Shown piece by piece: positions 26,017-34,702 of a DNA stretch of 64,000 nt; within the stretch, counting starts at the first letter, position 1; each line of letters begins with the position of its first letter. Source of the DNA: Clostridium akagii DSM 12554. GTDB lineage: Bacteria; Bacillota; Clostridia; Clostridiales; Clostridiaceae. The notes under the pieces are model-generated. The model was not told the origin of the DNA and searched no databases. It saw only the letters and a program-made list of their open reading frames with translations. Position numbers and translations under genes: made by a program. The DNA lies in assembly GCF_000686725.1 (NCBI RefSeq), contig NZ_JMLK01000006.1:62001-126000 (forward strand), read 5' to 3'.

Positions 26017-28602
26017 ATGAATGATAAAGTGCTTTTAATGTCCACGAGACTAAAAATGCCTCAGCCAAGAAAAGATTATATAATAAGAAAAGAAATATTT
26101 TCAAAGCTGGATAAAATAAATGAGTACAATGTTACTTTAGTTAAAGGTTGTGCAGGGGCAGGGAAAACTACCCTTATAACTTCCTTTGCTAAGGAAAAAA
26201 ACATTTCAAATTTTAAATGGATATCACTTGACGAAAAATGTAATAATGTTTTTATGTTTTGGAATTATTTTATAGAGGTTACAGGAGAATATCTTGGAGA
26301 AGATAGGAAAGCTTTTTTGTCATTGTATGATTCAAACTTTCAAAAAAGCAATTTAGAACAGCTACTCACACTTCTAATAAATGGTCTCAATAACAAGGAG
26401 GATATATTTATAGTATTAGACGATATTTATTATGTAACTGATAGTTTTTTAATCCACACCATAGATTTTTTTCTGAGGAATGTTTCTGATAATGTTCATT
26501 TAATCATGCTTACCAGATATGAGCCCATTTTGTATTTAGGCGCACTGAATATGGAGGGTAGACTCCTTGTAATAGACGAAAATGAATTAAAGCTTTCTAA
26601 GGAGGACGGAATAAAGTTTTTAAAGGATACTTTAAAACTTAACCTTAAACCGGAAACACTGGACTTTATAAACCATATTTCTGAAGGGTGGATTGGTGGG
26701 CTTCAGCTTGTGGCAGCAGCTACAAATGGAAAAAGTGAAATGGAAATCAAAAACTTAAGACTTGAAAATAAACTTGTGGGAGATTATCTTACAAAAGAAA
26801 TATATGAATTTTTAGATTCTGAAGAAAAGCAATTTCTTGTGGTAACATCTATGTTGCCTTATTTTAATGAAGAAATATGTATTAATCTCTTAGACAAACT
26901 TAATTTTAAGAAAATAATGGATGGTTTAATTCAGAAGAATATATTAATCATATGTATTGATGAGAAAAATGGAATTTATAGATATCATAATATTTTAAAA
27001 GAATATTTAATTGGAAGATTTAAAGGCTTAAAAAAGGAAACGCAAATTGGTTTTCATATAAGGGCAGCAGAGGTTTTAGAAAAACTTTGCGACTATAATC
27101 AGTGTATAGATCAATTAATAGAAGCCGAGGATTATGCCTCTGCAATGAAATTTATTTTGGAGCTTCCTCAAAGCGTAGCACTACTTTCATATGTAGATAA
27201 GATTCCAGATATAGCGATTACAAAAAATCCTGATTTTGCTTATCAGTGCTTCTTTTATTATTACGCTAATATGGAATTTGAAAAAGCTAAGGAATTATAT
27301 GATGTGATTGATAATAATATGTCAGATGACGCAACCTTTCCTGCCTTTGAATTTTCAAATATGTTTGTAGAAGAAAATTTTAAAATAAATCAGATTGATG
27401 TTATGACCATTGAAGAAATTGACAAGCTACCATTAAAGGAGGCTACAAAGGCTTATATACTAATAAAAAATGCATATTTTTTACTTGCACAGTGTAAATA
27501 TGATGAGTCATTGGATTGCACCGAAAAAGCTATGAGTTATTCAGTAAGTAAGAGCAATTCCTATATTATGTTTTTTGCATTTAGTACTAAATCTCAGATA
27601 CTAGAGGAAAAAGGCGAATTCAATAAATGTTTAGCTATGTATAAAGATATGGATAAAATACTGAAATCTACTGAAAGTCTTTTTATGCTAAATGCAAGCT
27701 TCTATATTGGAATTACTGGACTTTATTTGAAACAGCTGGATCTAGAAAATGCAAAAAAATGTCTGAAAAGTGCTGCAGAATATAATTCGGATTTGGATAA
27801 TGTTTCGTCTTCAATTGACGGAGGATACAGATACAATCTAGCGGAATACAAATTTATTTCTGGGGATGCAGAGGGCGCAATCAAACTTGTTCATGAACTT
27901 TTGGACATTGAAATGATATATTCAAATCTTGTGTATATAGCTCCTCTTTTAAAATATGTTTTTAAGATTAATAAATATACGGGTGAGTTTGTAGAACGGT
28001 TTATTGTGGACTATGAAAGTATGGAAAAGATTAATCGCAGTCTTGACAGCAAACTGCTTTATGCTAATATATTGTTTTATCAAGGAAAAACCCAGCGAGC
28101 CATGGAGGTTACCGATGACATTCTAAGATATTCTCGTTTAAACAAAATAAAGCTAAAACTTGTGCAGGCATCTCTTTTCAAAATAAAAATGATTTATGGC
28201 GTGCAAGGCCAAAAGCGTGAAATAATAAATTTATTCAGGGAGGATATATTTTATAGCTATAAAGATAAAATTCTCCTTCCATATTATTTTGAAAGTGAAA
28301 TTGTGACCAAGGTTATAAAACAATATGAAAGTGATTTTTATAAGGACTTGAGTTCTGAGGAAGAGGCACATTATAAAGAAATAATTAGGATTTGTAAAAT
28401 TGAAACAAAGTCTATACTCAGTGAAAGAGAAATTGATGTAATAAATGAAATGGCAAAAGGTTCATCAAACAAAGAGATTGCAGAACATCTATTTATTACA
28501 CTAGCTACAGTTAAATCTCACATTATTAATATATATAGTAAACTTCAAGTCAACAACAGAGTTTCAGCGATTGAAGCTGCCAAAAAAAATAAAATTTTAT
28601 AA
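26017..28602 (+). CDS. MalT-like LuxR-family regulator (large ATP-binding type)
   Basis: The 861-residue protein has an N-terminal STAND NTPase with Walker A GCAGAGKTT and Walker B V-L-D-D-I, a long tetratricopeptide-like helical region (about 380-750) and a C-terminal LuxR HTH (LSEREIDVINEMAKGSSNKE, then T-V-K-S-H). In the family, an inducer plus ATP triggers multimerisation and activation. AGGTGA sits just before two consecutive ATGs (26014 and 26017); either could start. The gene follows the ABC-2 exporter and may control it. Confidence 0.9.
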   Translation: MNDKVLLMSTRLKMPQPRKDYIIRKEIFSKLDKINEYNVTLVKGCAGAGKTTLITSFAKEKNISNFKWISLDEKCNNVFMFWNYFIEVTGEYLGEDRKAFLSLYDSNFQKSNLEQLLTLLINGLNNKEDIFIVLDDIYYVTDSFLIHTIDFFLRNVSDNVHLIMLTRYEPILYLGALNMEGRLLVIDENELKLSKEDGIKFLKDTLKLNLKPETLDFINHISEGWIGGLQLVAAATNGKSEMEIKNLRLENKLVGDYLTKEIYEFLDSEEKQFLVVTSMLPYFNEEICINLLDKLNFKKIMDGLIQKNILIICIDEKNGIYRYHNILKEYLIGRFKGLKKETQIGFHIRAAEVLEKLCDYNQCIDQLIEAEDYASAMKFILELPQSVALLSYVDKIPDIAITKNPDFAYQCFFYYYANMEFEKAKELYDVIDNNMSDDATFPAFEFSNMFVEENFKINQIDVMTIEEIDKLPLKEATKAYILIKNAYFLLAQCKYDESLDCTEKAMSYSVSKSNSYIMFFAFSTKSQILEEKGEFNKCLAMYKDMDKILKSTESLFMLNASFYIGITGLYLKQLDLENAKKCLKSAAEYNSDLDNVSSSIDGGYRYNLAEYKFISGDAEGAIKLVHELLDIEMIYSNLVYIAPLLKYVFKINKYTGEFVERFIVDYESMEKINRSLDSKLLYANILFYQGKTQRAMEVTDDILRYSRLNKIKLKLVQASLFKIKMIYGVQGQKREIINLFREDIFYSYKDKILLPYYFESEIVTKVIKQYESDFYKDLSSEEEAHYKEIIRICKIETKSILSEREIDVINEMAKGSSNKEIAEHLFITLATVKSHIINIYSKLQVNNRVSAIEAAKKNKIL

Positions 28603-28710
28603 TTTAAACTAGTTTTTATTTAGTGAATATATTTCATAATACCCATATTAAGATATAATAGAAATAAGTCTTTATGTTTTTAGATTAATAAATTTTAGGG
28701 GGGGGAAAAG

Positions 28711-29703
28711 GTGGAACAATATAATATTCCATTTTTAAAAAAATCAAGTTTTAATTTGAAATCAATTTTTTTATATCTATTTTGCTCTTCACTTATGGTA
28801 GGTTGTTCTATTTTCTTTTTTGTGATTATCATGAAAGATGATCTTGTTATGGGGGCGATTTTTGGAATATTCATGTTAATTACAGGTATCTTTTTAGCTT
28901 ATATGGTCATAGCAGTAGGAATTCTTAAAAGCTATTATATAGAAATGACATCAGAATATATAAAAGTTTCTCTTCCATTCAAATCTAAAGTGGCTTATTG
29001 GAGTGAGATTAATAGTACTGAAGCATATGAATATAAAAATAATATTTTTATTGCAATTTTGCTTAAAAAAGATAGGTTAAAAAGAAGAAAAAGAAGTATT
29101 TCTAATAGTTTTAATTCAATAAGTGGCATTCCATCATATTCATTTCAGATACCACTTAGACTATATAAAGATATTGAGGTTGAAAGATTGTTGTTAACGA
29201 TAGAAAATCAAATAAATCAAACGGGTATAGAAAATGAAGCAGAAATAGTAAATTCAAATGAAGACTATGAAGAGCCAATTAATAATATAATCAAAGCTAT
29301 AATTGCTTCTATAATGATGTGTATTGTTACAAGTGTGGTGTATGGTCTTTCAATATATAAATTGGAGAAAAATTATATAGTAATACCTATATTTGCATGT
29401 TTTTTAATCATTTCAGCCTTTAACAAATATTATTTAGAGGAGTCATTTAGTGTATTTATAAGGATTCTGGTAGGAATGATTTGTTTTATTCAAGTTCCTA
29501 TTTCAATTATAGGATCAATTATAATATCACAAGGATTTAGTTTTACAGCAAATGATATTTACAGTGTCACAGTTGATTATTTCAAATATTTAATAGATAA
29601 TCCACTTGACCAGATTTCTATAATCGTAGTTGCAATTATTTGTTTTGGTATTGGTGTTGTAAGAGGTCGTTTGAAAAGTGATAAGGGGGATATGTCAATA
29701 TGA
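28711..29703 (+). CDS. Unknown multi-pass membrane protein
   Basis: I cannot assign this 330-residue protein. Two hydrophobic helices near the N-terminus (about 17-70) are followed by a hydrophilic segment with a strand-rich, PH-domain-like look (K-V-S-L-P-F-K-S-K-V-A-Y-W-S-E-I) and four further helices. GTG is the start, behind a run AGGGGGGGG. It overlaps the next gene by 4 nt at ATGA. Confidence 0.75.
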   Translation: MEQYNIPFLKKSSFNLKSIFLYLFCSSLMVGCSIFFFVIIMKDDLVMGAIFGIFMLITGIFLAYMVIAVGILKSYYIEMTSEYIKVSLPFKSKVAYWSEINSTEAYEYKNNIFIAILLKKDRLKRRKRSISNSFNSISGIPSYSFQIPLRLYKDIEVERLLLTIENQINQTGIENEAEIVNSNEDYEEPINNIIKAIIASIMMCIVTSVVYGLSIYKLEKNYIVIPIFACFLIISAFNKYYLEESFSVFIRILVGMICFIQVPISIIGSIIISQGFSFTANDIYSVTVDYFKYLIDNPLDQISIIVVAIICFGIGVVRGRLKSDKGDMSI

Positions 29704-30164
29704 TCAAAGAAATGAGAAGAAAAGATAGGGAAATTTTTAATGATGGTATAGAAGAAGTTTTAATTAATGGGGAATATGGAACTCTTGCCACTACAGGTGA
29801 AGATGGGTATCCTTATATTGTTCCACTGAATTATGTTTATTATAATAAATCTTTATATTTTCATAGTGCTAAAGAGGGGTATAAGCTTCAAAATATTGAA
29901 AGAGATGCCAAGATATCATTTTGCGTTGTTACAAGTACGGAAGTTTTGCCAAGTGAATTTAGTACAAAATATAAAAGCGTCATAGCTTCTGGGGTTGCAA
30001 GTCAAGTTACGGATGATTTGAAGGATATTATATTACTACAATTTGTTGATAAATATTCTCACGATTTTCTAGATGAAGGCAAAAAGTATATAGAGAAGGC
30101 AAAAGACAGGGTTAAAGTGATTAAAATCAATATACAACATCTAACAGGAAAAGCAAGAAGATAA
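29700..30164 (+). CDS. Pyridoxamine-5'-phosphate-oxidase-like flavoprotein (NimA type)
   Basis: The 154-residue protein has the split-barrel flavin-binding pattern: YGTLATTGEDGYPYIVPLNY, then LYFHSAKEGYKLQNI and the later V-I-A-S-G-V-A. This matches the nitroimidazole-reductase/NimA-like subgroup of the PNPOx-like family, which binds FMN or haem-like cofactors. It sits in an operon between a membrane protein (overlap ATGA) and a transglutaminase-like gene. Its substrate is unknown. Confidence 0.9.
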   Translation: MIKEMRRKDREIFNDGIEEVLINGEYGTLATTGEDGYPYIVPLNYVYYNKSLYFHSAKEGYKLQNIERDAKISFCVVTSTEVLPSEFSTKYKSVIASGVASQVTDDLKDIILLQFVDKYSHDFLDEGKKYIEKAKDRVKVIKINIQHLTGKARR

Positions 30165-30177
30165 TGAGGTGGACAAT

Positions 30178-30789
30178 TTGAACCAAATTTTAGAAACAAA
30201 CGATATAGAGGATTATTTGGAATGTACATCAATAATAGATTTTGACAATACTAATATAACGGAGTTAGCTGAAAACCTTAAAGAAAACACAAAATCAAAA
30301 TTAGAATTATCAAAAAAAGTATATGAATACGTTAGAGATAACATTTCACATTCTTTTGATATAAATGGTGATGTTGTTACATGCAAAGCATCGGATGTTC
30401 TAAAGGAGAAACAGGGAATATGTTTTGCTAAAGCTCACTTGCTAGCGGCACTCTTGCGTTATTTGGGCATCCCAACAGGTTTTTGCTATCAAAAGCTTAT
30501 TCTTGATGATGAAACAAAACCCTGGCTTATTTTACATGGATTAAATGCTGTATACATAGAAGAACTACAAAAATGGATAAGGCTAGATTCAAGAGGTAAT
30601 AAAATAGGCGTAAATGCTGAATTTTCTATAAATGAGGAAAAATTAGCCTTCCATGTTAGATGCCAACTTGGAGAAGTAGATATACCAATAATTTTTGTAA
30701 AACCAGATAATAATGTTATAAATGCTTTGAATTCATATGGTACAGTTGAGGAACTTTTCAATAATCTGCCTAGTGAATTAGGAAAATAG
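30178..30789 (+). CDS. Transglutaminase-like cysteine protein
   Basis: The product (about 203 residues) has the papain-like triad pattern of the transglutaminase-like family: Cys in K-Q-G-I-C-F-A-K-A, His in L-I-L-H-G-L-N-A-V-Y and Asp in R-L-D-S-R-G-N. It has no signal peptide, so it is probably cytoplasmic. The TTG at 30178 is 6 nt after GAGGTG, whereas the in-frame GTG at 30169 is inside that site. It ends the operon begun at 28711 and converges on the extra clpP gene. Confidence 0.85.
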   Translation: MNQILETNDIEDYLECTSIIDFDNTNITELAENLKENTKSKLELSKKVYEYVRDNISHSFDINGDVVTCKASDVLKEKQGICFAKAHLLAALLRYLGIPTGFCYQKLILDDETKPWLILHGLNAVYIEELQKWIRLDSRGNKIGVNAEFSINEEKLAFHVRCQLGEVDIPIIFVKPDNNVINALNSYGTVEELFNNLPSELGK

Positions 30790-30811
30790 AAATAGGGGTT
30801 AAAGCATATTT

Positions 30812-31390
30812 CTAAAGTATTTTGTCTATTATCCCATAGGCTAAAGCTTCCTCAGCAGACATAAAAAAATCACGTTCCATATCACGTTCTATTTTTTCTA
30901 TTGAATTACCTGTATTTTCACCATATATCTTATTTAGCTTTTTTTTAGTTTTAAGTAGCCACTCTGTATGAATTCTTATGTCTGTAGCCTGACCCTTAAA
31001 ACCACCATATACTGAAGGTTGATGCACAAGAATCTCGCTATTTGGAAGAGCACATCTTTTTCCATGTTCACCAGCTGCAAGTAGAAATGAACCCATGCTT
31101 GCAGCCATCCCAACGCATATTGTAGATACATGGGATTTTATATATATCATTGTGTCATATATAGCCATTCCAGCAGTAATAGAACCTCCCGGACTGTTTA
31201 TATAAAAATTAATGTCAGCATCGGGATTATCAGATTCAAGGAACAATAGCTGTGCCACTATTAAACTTGCGCTTTCATCTGTTACTTCACTATTCAGCAT
31301 CACTATTCTATCTTTAAGTAGTCTAGAATAAATGTCATAGGAACGTTCACCAGAATTTGTACGTTCAATAACTATAGGTACATAACTCAT
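30812..31390 (-). CDS. clpP: ClpP protease subunit (probable second paralog)
   Basis: The 192-residue protein has all ClpP signatures: [10 protein letters not shown], the active Ser in G-M-A-A-S-M-G-S-F, His in [12 protein letters not shown] and a late Asp in E-R-D-F-F-M. ClpP forms tetradecamers that degrade unfolded proteins fed by Clp ATPases. The start at ATG 31390 has GAGGTGA upstream; the longer frame begins inside that site. No Clp ATPase or tig gene is adjacent; instead an AraC-type regulator gene lies 35 nt upstream on the same strand. This suggests an accessory ClpP. Confidence 0.93.
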   Translation of the reverse strand: MSYVPIVIERTNSGERSYDIYSRLLKDRIVMLNSEVTDESASLIVAQLLFLESDNPDADINFYINSPGGSITAGMAIYDTMIYIKSHVSTICVGMAASMGSFLLAAGEHGKRCALPNSEILVHQPSVYGGFKGQATDIRIHTEWLLKTKKKLNKIYGENTGNSIEKIERDMERDFFMSAEEALAYGIIDKIL

Positions 31391-31425
31391 AAAAATCACC
31401 TCATAAAAAATTTTTCATATAAATA

Positions 31426-31809
31426 TTATGCCGCCAAATTAAGCTGACTCGTAACTTTATTTTTTGAACCTATTGGAGTTATATTTAAATTATTTTTTCT
31501 AAATTGACTTGGTGGTATTCCATAAATCCGTTTAAATGCTTTAGTAAAGGCTTCTTGTGAGTTAAATTGATATTTAAAAGCTATATCCACAATCTTGTCA
31601 TTACCCTTGACTAGTTCATTTGCAGCTTCCATGAGCCTTCGTTTTCGTATATATTCAGCAACAGGTTCACCTACAATGGAATGAAAAACTCTATGAAAAT
31701 AGTACTTTGATAAAAAAACATTTTCAGCAAGGTCTTTTAGCTCTATTTTATTTTTTAAATTATGTTCAATATAATCAATGGATTTTTTAATACAAATAGC
31801 ATAATTCAT
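31426..31809 (-). CDS. Stand-alone AraC-type HTH regulator
   Basis: The 127-residue protein is essentially only the double helix-turn-helix of AraC/XylS, with LAENVFLSKYYFHRVFH and the signature F-N-S-Q-E-A-F-T-K-A-F-K-R-I-Y-G-I-P-P. It has no ligand domain, so it may be driven by its level or by partner proteins, as in SoxS/MarA. GGGAGG lies 14 nt before the ATG at 31809, with another out-of-frame ATG between. It is co-directional with clpP, which it could regulate. Confidence 0.88.
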   Translation of the reverse strand: MNYAICIKKSIDYIEHNLKNKIELKDLAENVFLSKYYFHRVFHSIVGEPVAEYIRKRRLMEAANELVKGNDKIVDIAFKYQFNSQEAFTKAFKRIYGIPPSQFRKNNLNITPIGSKNKVTSQLNLAA

Positions 31810-31999
31810 GATAGCATGATTACCTCCCTTTGCCTTTTTCTATATTATATATTAACTTATTATATAAATCCTGTCTTTTTTTGCTGGTTTTATGACATAT
31901 ATTTATATAAAAGTTTAATGCTGTGGTTTATAATAGTATACATAAGTGAGTTTTGGATACAAGGTAAAATATTCTACGATAAAAAAGGAGATAATAAAT

Positions 32000-32611
32000 A
32001 TGTATTTTAGGAAGTTAGTTGGTAGTAAGGTGTATCTTTCCCCAATAGATAAAAATGATTATTTAAAGTATACAGAATGGGTAAATGATATGGAAGTGTC
32101 TATGGGAATGATATTTGCGTATAAGCTAATAGATGAGGAATCAGAAAAAAACATTTTAGAAAGGTTAACAAAAGTTGAATTTAATTTTGCAATTATAGAT
32201 ATTAAAAAAGATGAAGTTATTGGTAATATTGGCTTTCCAGTCATTGATTATATTAACCACAGAGGTGAAGTAGGAATATTTATTGGCAACAAAAATTATT
32301 GGAGTGATGGCTATGGAACAGAAGCATTAAGCCTGCTACTGGATTTTGGATTTAATATATTAAATTTAAATAGTATACATCTAAAAGTTTATTCTTATAA
32401 TAATCCGGCCATAAAATGTTATGAAAAGGTAGGATTTAAAGTAGCAGGTCGATTAAGGGAAGCTAAAATTATTGGTGGAAACAAGTATGATGAAATCTAT
32501 ATGGATATATTGGCTAAGGAGTTCAAATCTGAATATATAAAATCATTGATTGAGGCTAAGATTAATATTCATGCTAAGAAGGTTAATGAATCACAGAATA
32601 GTAAGATTTGA
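32000..32611 (+). CDS. GNAT-family N-acetyltransferase (RimJ/RimL-like)
   Basis: The 203-residue protein has the GNAT layout with E-V-G-I-F-I-G, the acetyl-CoA-binding W-S-D-G-Y-G-T-E-A, and Y-S-Y-N-N-P-A-I-K-C-Y-E-K-V-G-F-K-V-A-G-R-L-R-E-A. This is the RimJ/RimL/SpeG subgroup that acetylates protein N-termini, polyamines or antibiotics. AAGGAG 10 nt upstream supports ATG 32000 over a longer frame. The acceptor is not known. Confidence 0.92.
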   Translation: MYFRKLVGSKVYLSPIDKNDYLKYTEWVNDMEVSMGMIFAYKLIDEESEKNILERLTKVEFNFAIIDIKKDEVIGNIGFPVIDYINHRGEVGIFIGNKNYWSDGYGTEALSLLLDFGFNILNLNSIHLKVYSYNNPAIKCYEKVGFKVAGRLREAKIIGGNKYDEIYMDILAKEFKSEYIKSLIEAKINIHAKKVNESQNSKI

Positions 32612-32658
32612 ATAGAATGGTTTGCATTGGACAAATATGAAACAAGGTAGGTGCGGAA

Positions 32659-33936
32659 ATGAAATTATTATTAGTAACAGCAGCTTCCAAAGAAATGATG
32701 GCTATAAGAAAATCTAGAGTTATTGGATTTCAGCAGTGCACTATGCCATATTTGGCAGCGCTTACTCCACCTGGCTGGGATATTGAACATGTGGATGAAG
32801 TAGTTGAAAATATAGATTATACCAAATATTATGATCTTGTTTCTATAACATTCCATACTCCAAGTGCAAAACATGCCTATGATATAGCTACAAAATTTCG
32901 AAAAAATGGCATTACGGTGGTCATGGGAGGACCTCATGTTACGTTGATGCCTGAGGAAGCAGAAAAATATGCCGATGTGATTTTTGTTGGGGAATCAGAG
33001 ATAACTTGGCCTCAATTTATACATGATTTTGAGAGAAAACAATATAAAAGTAAATATGTATGTACTATTCCACCGGAACTTAATGGCATACCCATGTCAA
33101 GAAAAGATCTATTCCATAGAAAGGATCATTCAAATGGAATAATGTTTGCTACACGTGGATGCCCTAACAAGTGTGAATTTTGTGCAATTTCAATAATGTA
33201 TAAAAATAAATTAAGAAAAAGGCCAGTAGAAGAAGCGGCAAAAGAGTATGCTTTTTTTAAAGGCAAGATAATAATATTTTGGGATGATAATATTTCTGCA
33301 GATGCAGAATATGCAAAGGAACTTTTTCGAGCAATAACTCCATATAAAAAATGGTGGAGCAGCCAAGCAAGTATAAATGCTGGCAAAGATGATGAATTTC
33401 TTAAACTAGCTTCTAAAAGTGGTTGCAAACAATTATTTTTGGGAATAGAGTCAATATCTCAAAGCAGCTTGAATAGTGCAAACAAATCATTTAATAAGGT
33501 TGAAGATTATTATGAAATCATAAAAAAAATTCATTCTTATGGTATTTCTGTACAAGCAGGTGTGGTTTTTGGTTTTGATGAGGACGGAAAGGACATTTTC
33601 AAAAAAACTTTAGATTTTCTCGAAAAATCAGGGGTGCAAAATGCAACATTTAATATACTGACGCCATATCCAGGAACACCACTTTTCAAAAGGTTAGAAG
33701 CAGAGAGAAGAATATTAACTTATGATTGGAGTAAATACAATGCTAGAACTGACGTGGTTTTTACGCCAAGAAATATGACTTGTGAAGAACTTATCCAAGG
33801 GTTTAATTGGGCTAATAAGCGATTCTATTCTTTGAAAAGTATAACAAAAAGGTTATCAAAATCTGCAGCAGGACTTTATTGGACTCTTCCACTTAATTTG
33901 ATGTATCATCATTACTTAAAGAGCAATAAATATTAA
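32659..33936 (+). CDS. B12-binding-type radical SAM protein
   Basis: The 425-residue protein has an N-terminal cobalamin-binding-like Rossmann half (S-x-T-F-H-T-P-S-A at about 75, then V-V-M-G-G-P-H-V-T) and a radical SAM domain with the cluster motif C-x3-C-x2-C in TRGCPNKCEFCAI near residue 175. The region FNILTPYPGTPLF is typical of the family. Such enzymes methylate or rearrange unreactive carbons; its substrate is unknown. The isochorismatase-like gene follows closely. Confidence 0.9.
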   Translation: MKLLLVTAASKEMMAIRKSRVIGFQQCTMPYLAALTPPGWDIEHVDEVVENIDYTKYYDLVSITFHTPSAKHAYDIATKFRKNGITVVMGGPHVTLMPEEAEKYADVIFVGESEITWPQFIHDFERKQYKSKYVCTIPPELNGIPMSRKDLFHRKDHSNGIMFATRGCPNKCEFCAISIMYKNKLRKRPVEEAAKEYAFFKGKIIIFWDDNISADAEYAKELFRAITPYKKWWSSQASINAGKDDEFLKLASKSGCKQLFLGIESISQSSLNSANKSFNKVEDYYEIIKKIHSYGISVQAGVVFGFDEDGKDIFKKTLDFLEKSGVQNATFNILTPYPGTPLFKRLEAERRILTYDWSKYNARTDVVFTPRNMTCEELIQGFNWANKRFYSLKSITKRLSKSAAGLYWTLPLNLMYHHYLKSNKY

Positions 33937-33960
33937 TATATGAGCAAGAGGAGAATATAT

Positions 33961-34611
33961 ATGATAAATAAAGGAAATGAAACTATAGAAGAAATATCAA
34001 ATATGTTAGATAAACTTCCAAGTGTAAGTTTGAGGGATTTTCAGGCTAAGAACACAACATTAGTTATTGTTGATATGATTAATGGGTTTGTAAGGGAAGG
34101 CGCTTTGCACAGCAGTAGGGTCGAAGCTATAATACCGGAAATAGTAAAACTATCTAGGGCTTGTGATGAATCCCATATAGAAAAAATAGTATTTTCAGAT
34201 TGTCATACAGAGGATTCAACAGAATTTGGAGCTTATCCAGTGCACTGCTTGGAAGGAACTAGGGAATCAGAAATTGTTGATGAAATTAAGGAAATAGGTG
34301 GATATAAACTTATAACTAAAAATAGTACCAATGGATTTCTTGAAGAGAAATTTCAAAAATGGCTTGGAGAAAATAGAGATAAAAATACTTTTATTATTAC
34401 TGGAGATTGCACGGATATTTGCATTCAGCAGTTTGGGTTAACATTAAAAACGTGGTTTAATATGAAAAACAAAAAATCAAGAATTATAGTTCCTATTAAT
34501 GCTGTTGAAACTTATGATGCAGAAATGCATAATGGAGATTTAATGAACGCCATGGCTCTATATAATATGATCATTAATGGCATAGAAGTAGTGAAAAATA
34601 TAAATAGTTAG
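33961..34611 (+). CDS. Isochorismatase/nicotinamidase-like hydrolase
   Basis: The 216-residue protein has the cysteine hydrolase triad: Asp in V-I-V-D-M-I-N-G-F, Lys in I-T-K-N-S-T-N-G-F and Cys in TGDCTDICIQQ. A strand reading FSDCHTEDSTEFGAYPVHCL resembles the nicotinamidase metal site (D-x-H). It may hydrolyse an amide such as nicotinamide. AGGAG precedes ATG 33961; the upstream in-frame ATG at 33940 lacks a site. It forms a pair with the radical SAM gene. Confidence 0.88.
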   Translation: MINKGNETIEEISNMLDKLPSVSLRDFQAKNTTLVIVDMINGFVREGALHSSRVEAIIPEIVKLSRACDESHIEKIVFSDCHTEDSTEFGAYPVHCLEGTRESEIVDEIKEIGGYKLITKNSTNGFLEEKFQKWLGENRDKNTFIITGDCTDICIQQFGLTLKTWFNMKNKKSRIIVPINAVETYDAEMHNGDLMNAMALYNMIINGIEVVKNINS

Positions 34612-34634
34612 GATGAAAAATGATAAAACAATTT

Positions 34635-34674
34635 GCTCGCATCTTTTAAGTGTAAATAAAAGATGCGAGCTTTT
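34635..34674 (+). terminator. Terminator after the isochorismatase-like gene
   Basis: GCTCGCATCTTTT and AAAGATGCGAGC form a 12-bp stem, followed by TTTT. It separates this gene from the convergent multicopper oxidase. Confidence 0.9.
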
Positions 34675-34702
34675 ATATGCTAAAACTCAAATATAGCTCT
34701 AT

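Noticed and set aside
31762-32010. 82-codon plus-strand ORF over the AraC start and GNAT leader
   Set aside because: It overlaps two real genes and lacks a ribosome site; its hydrophobic product is what AT-rich leader sequence gives.
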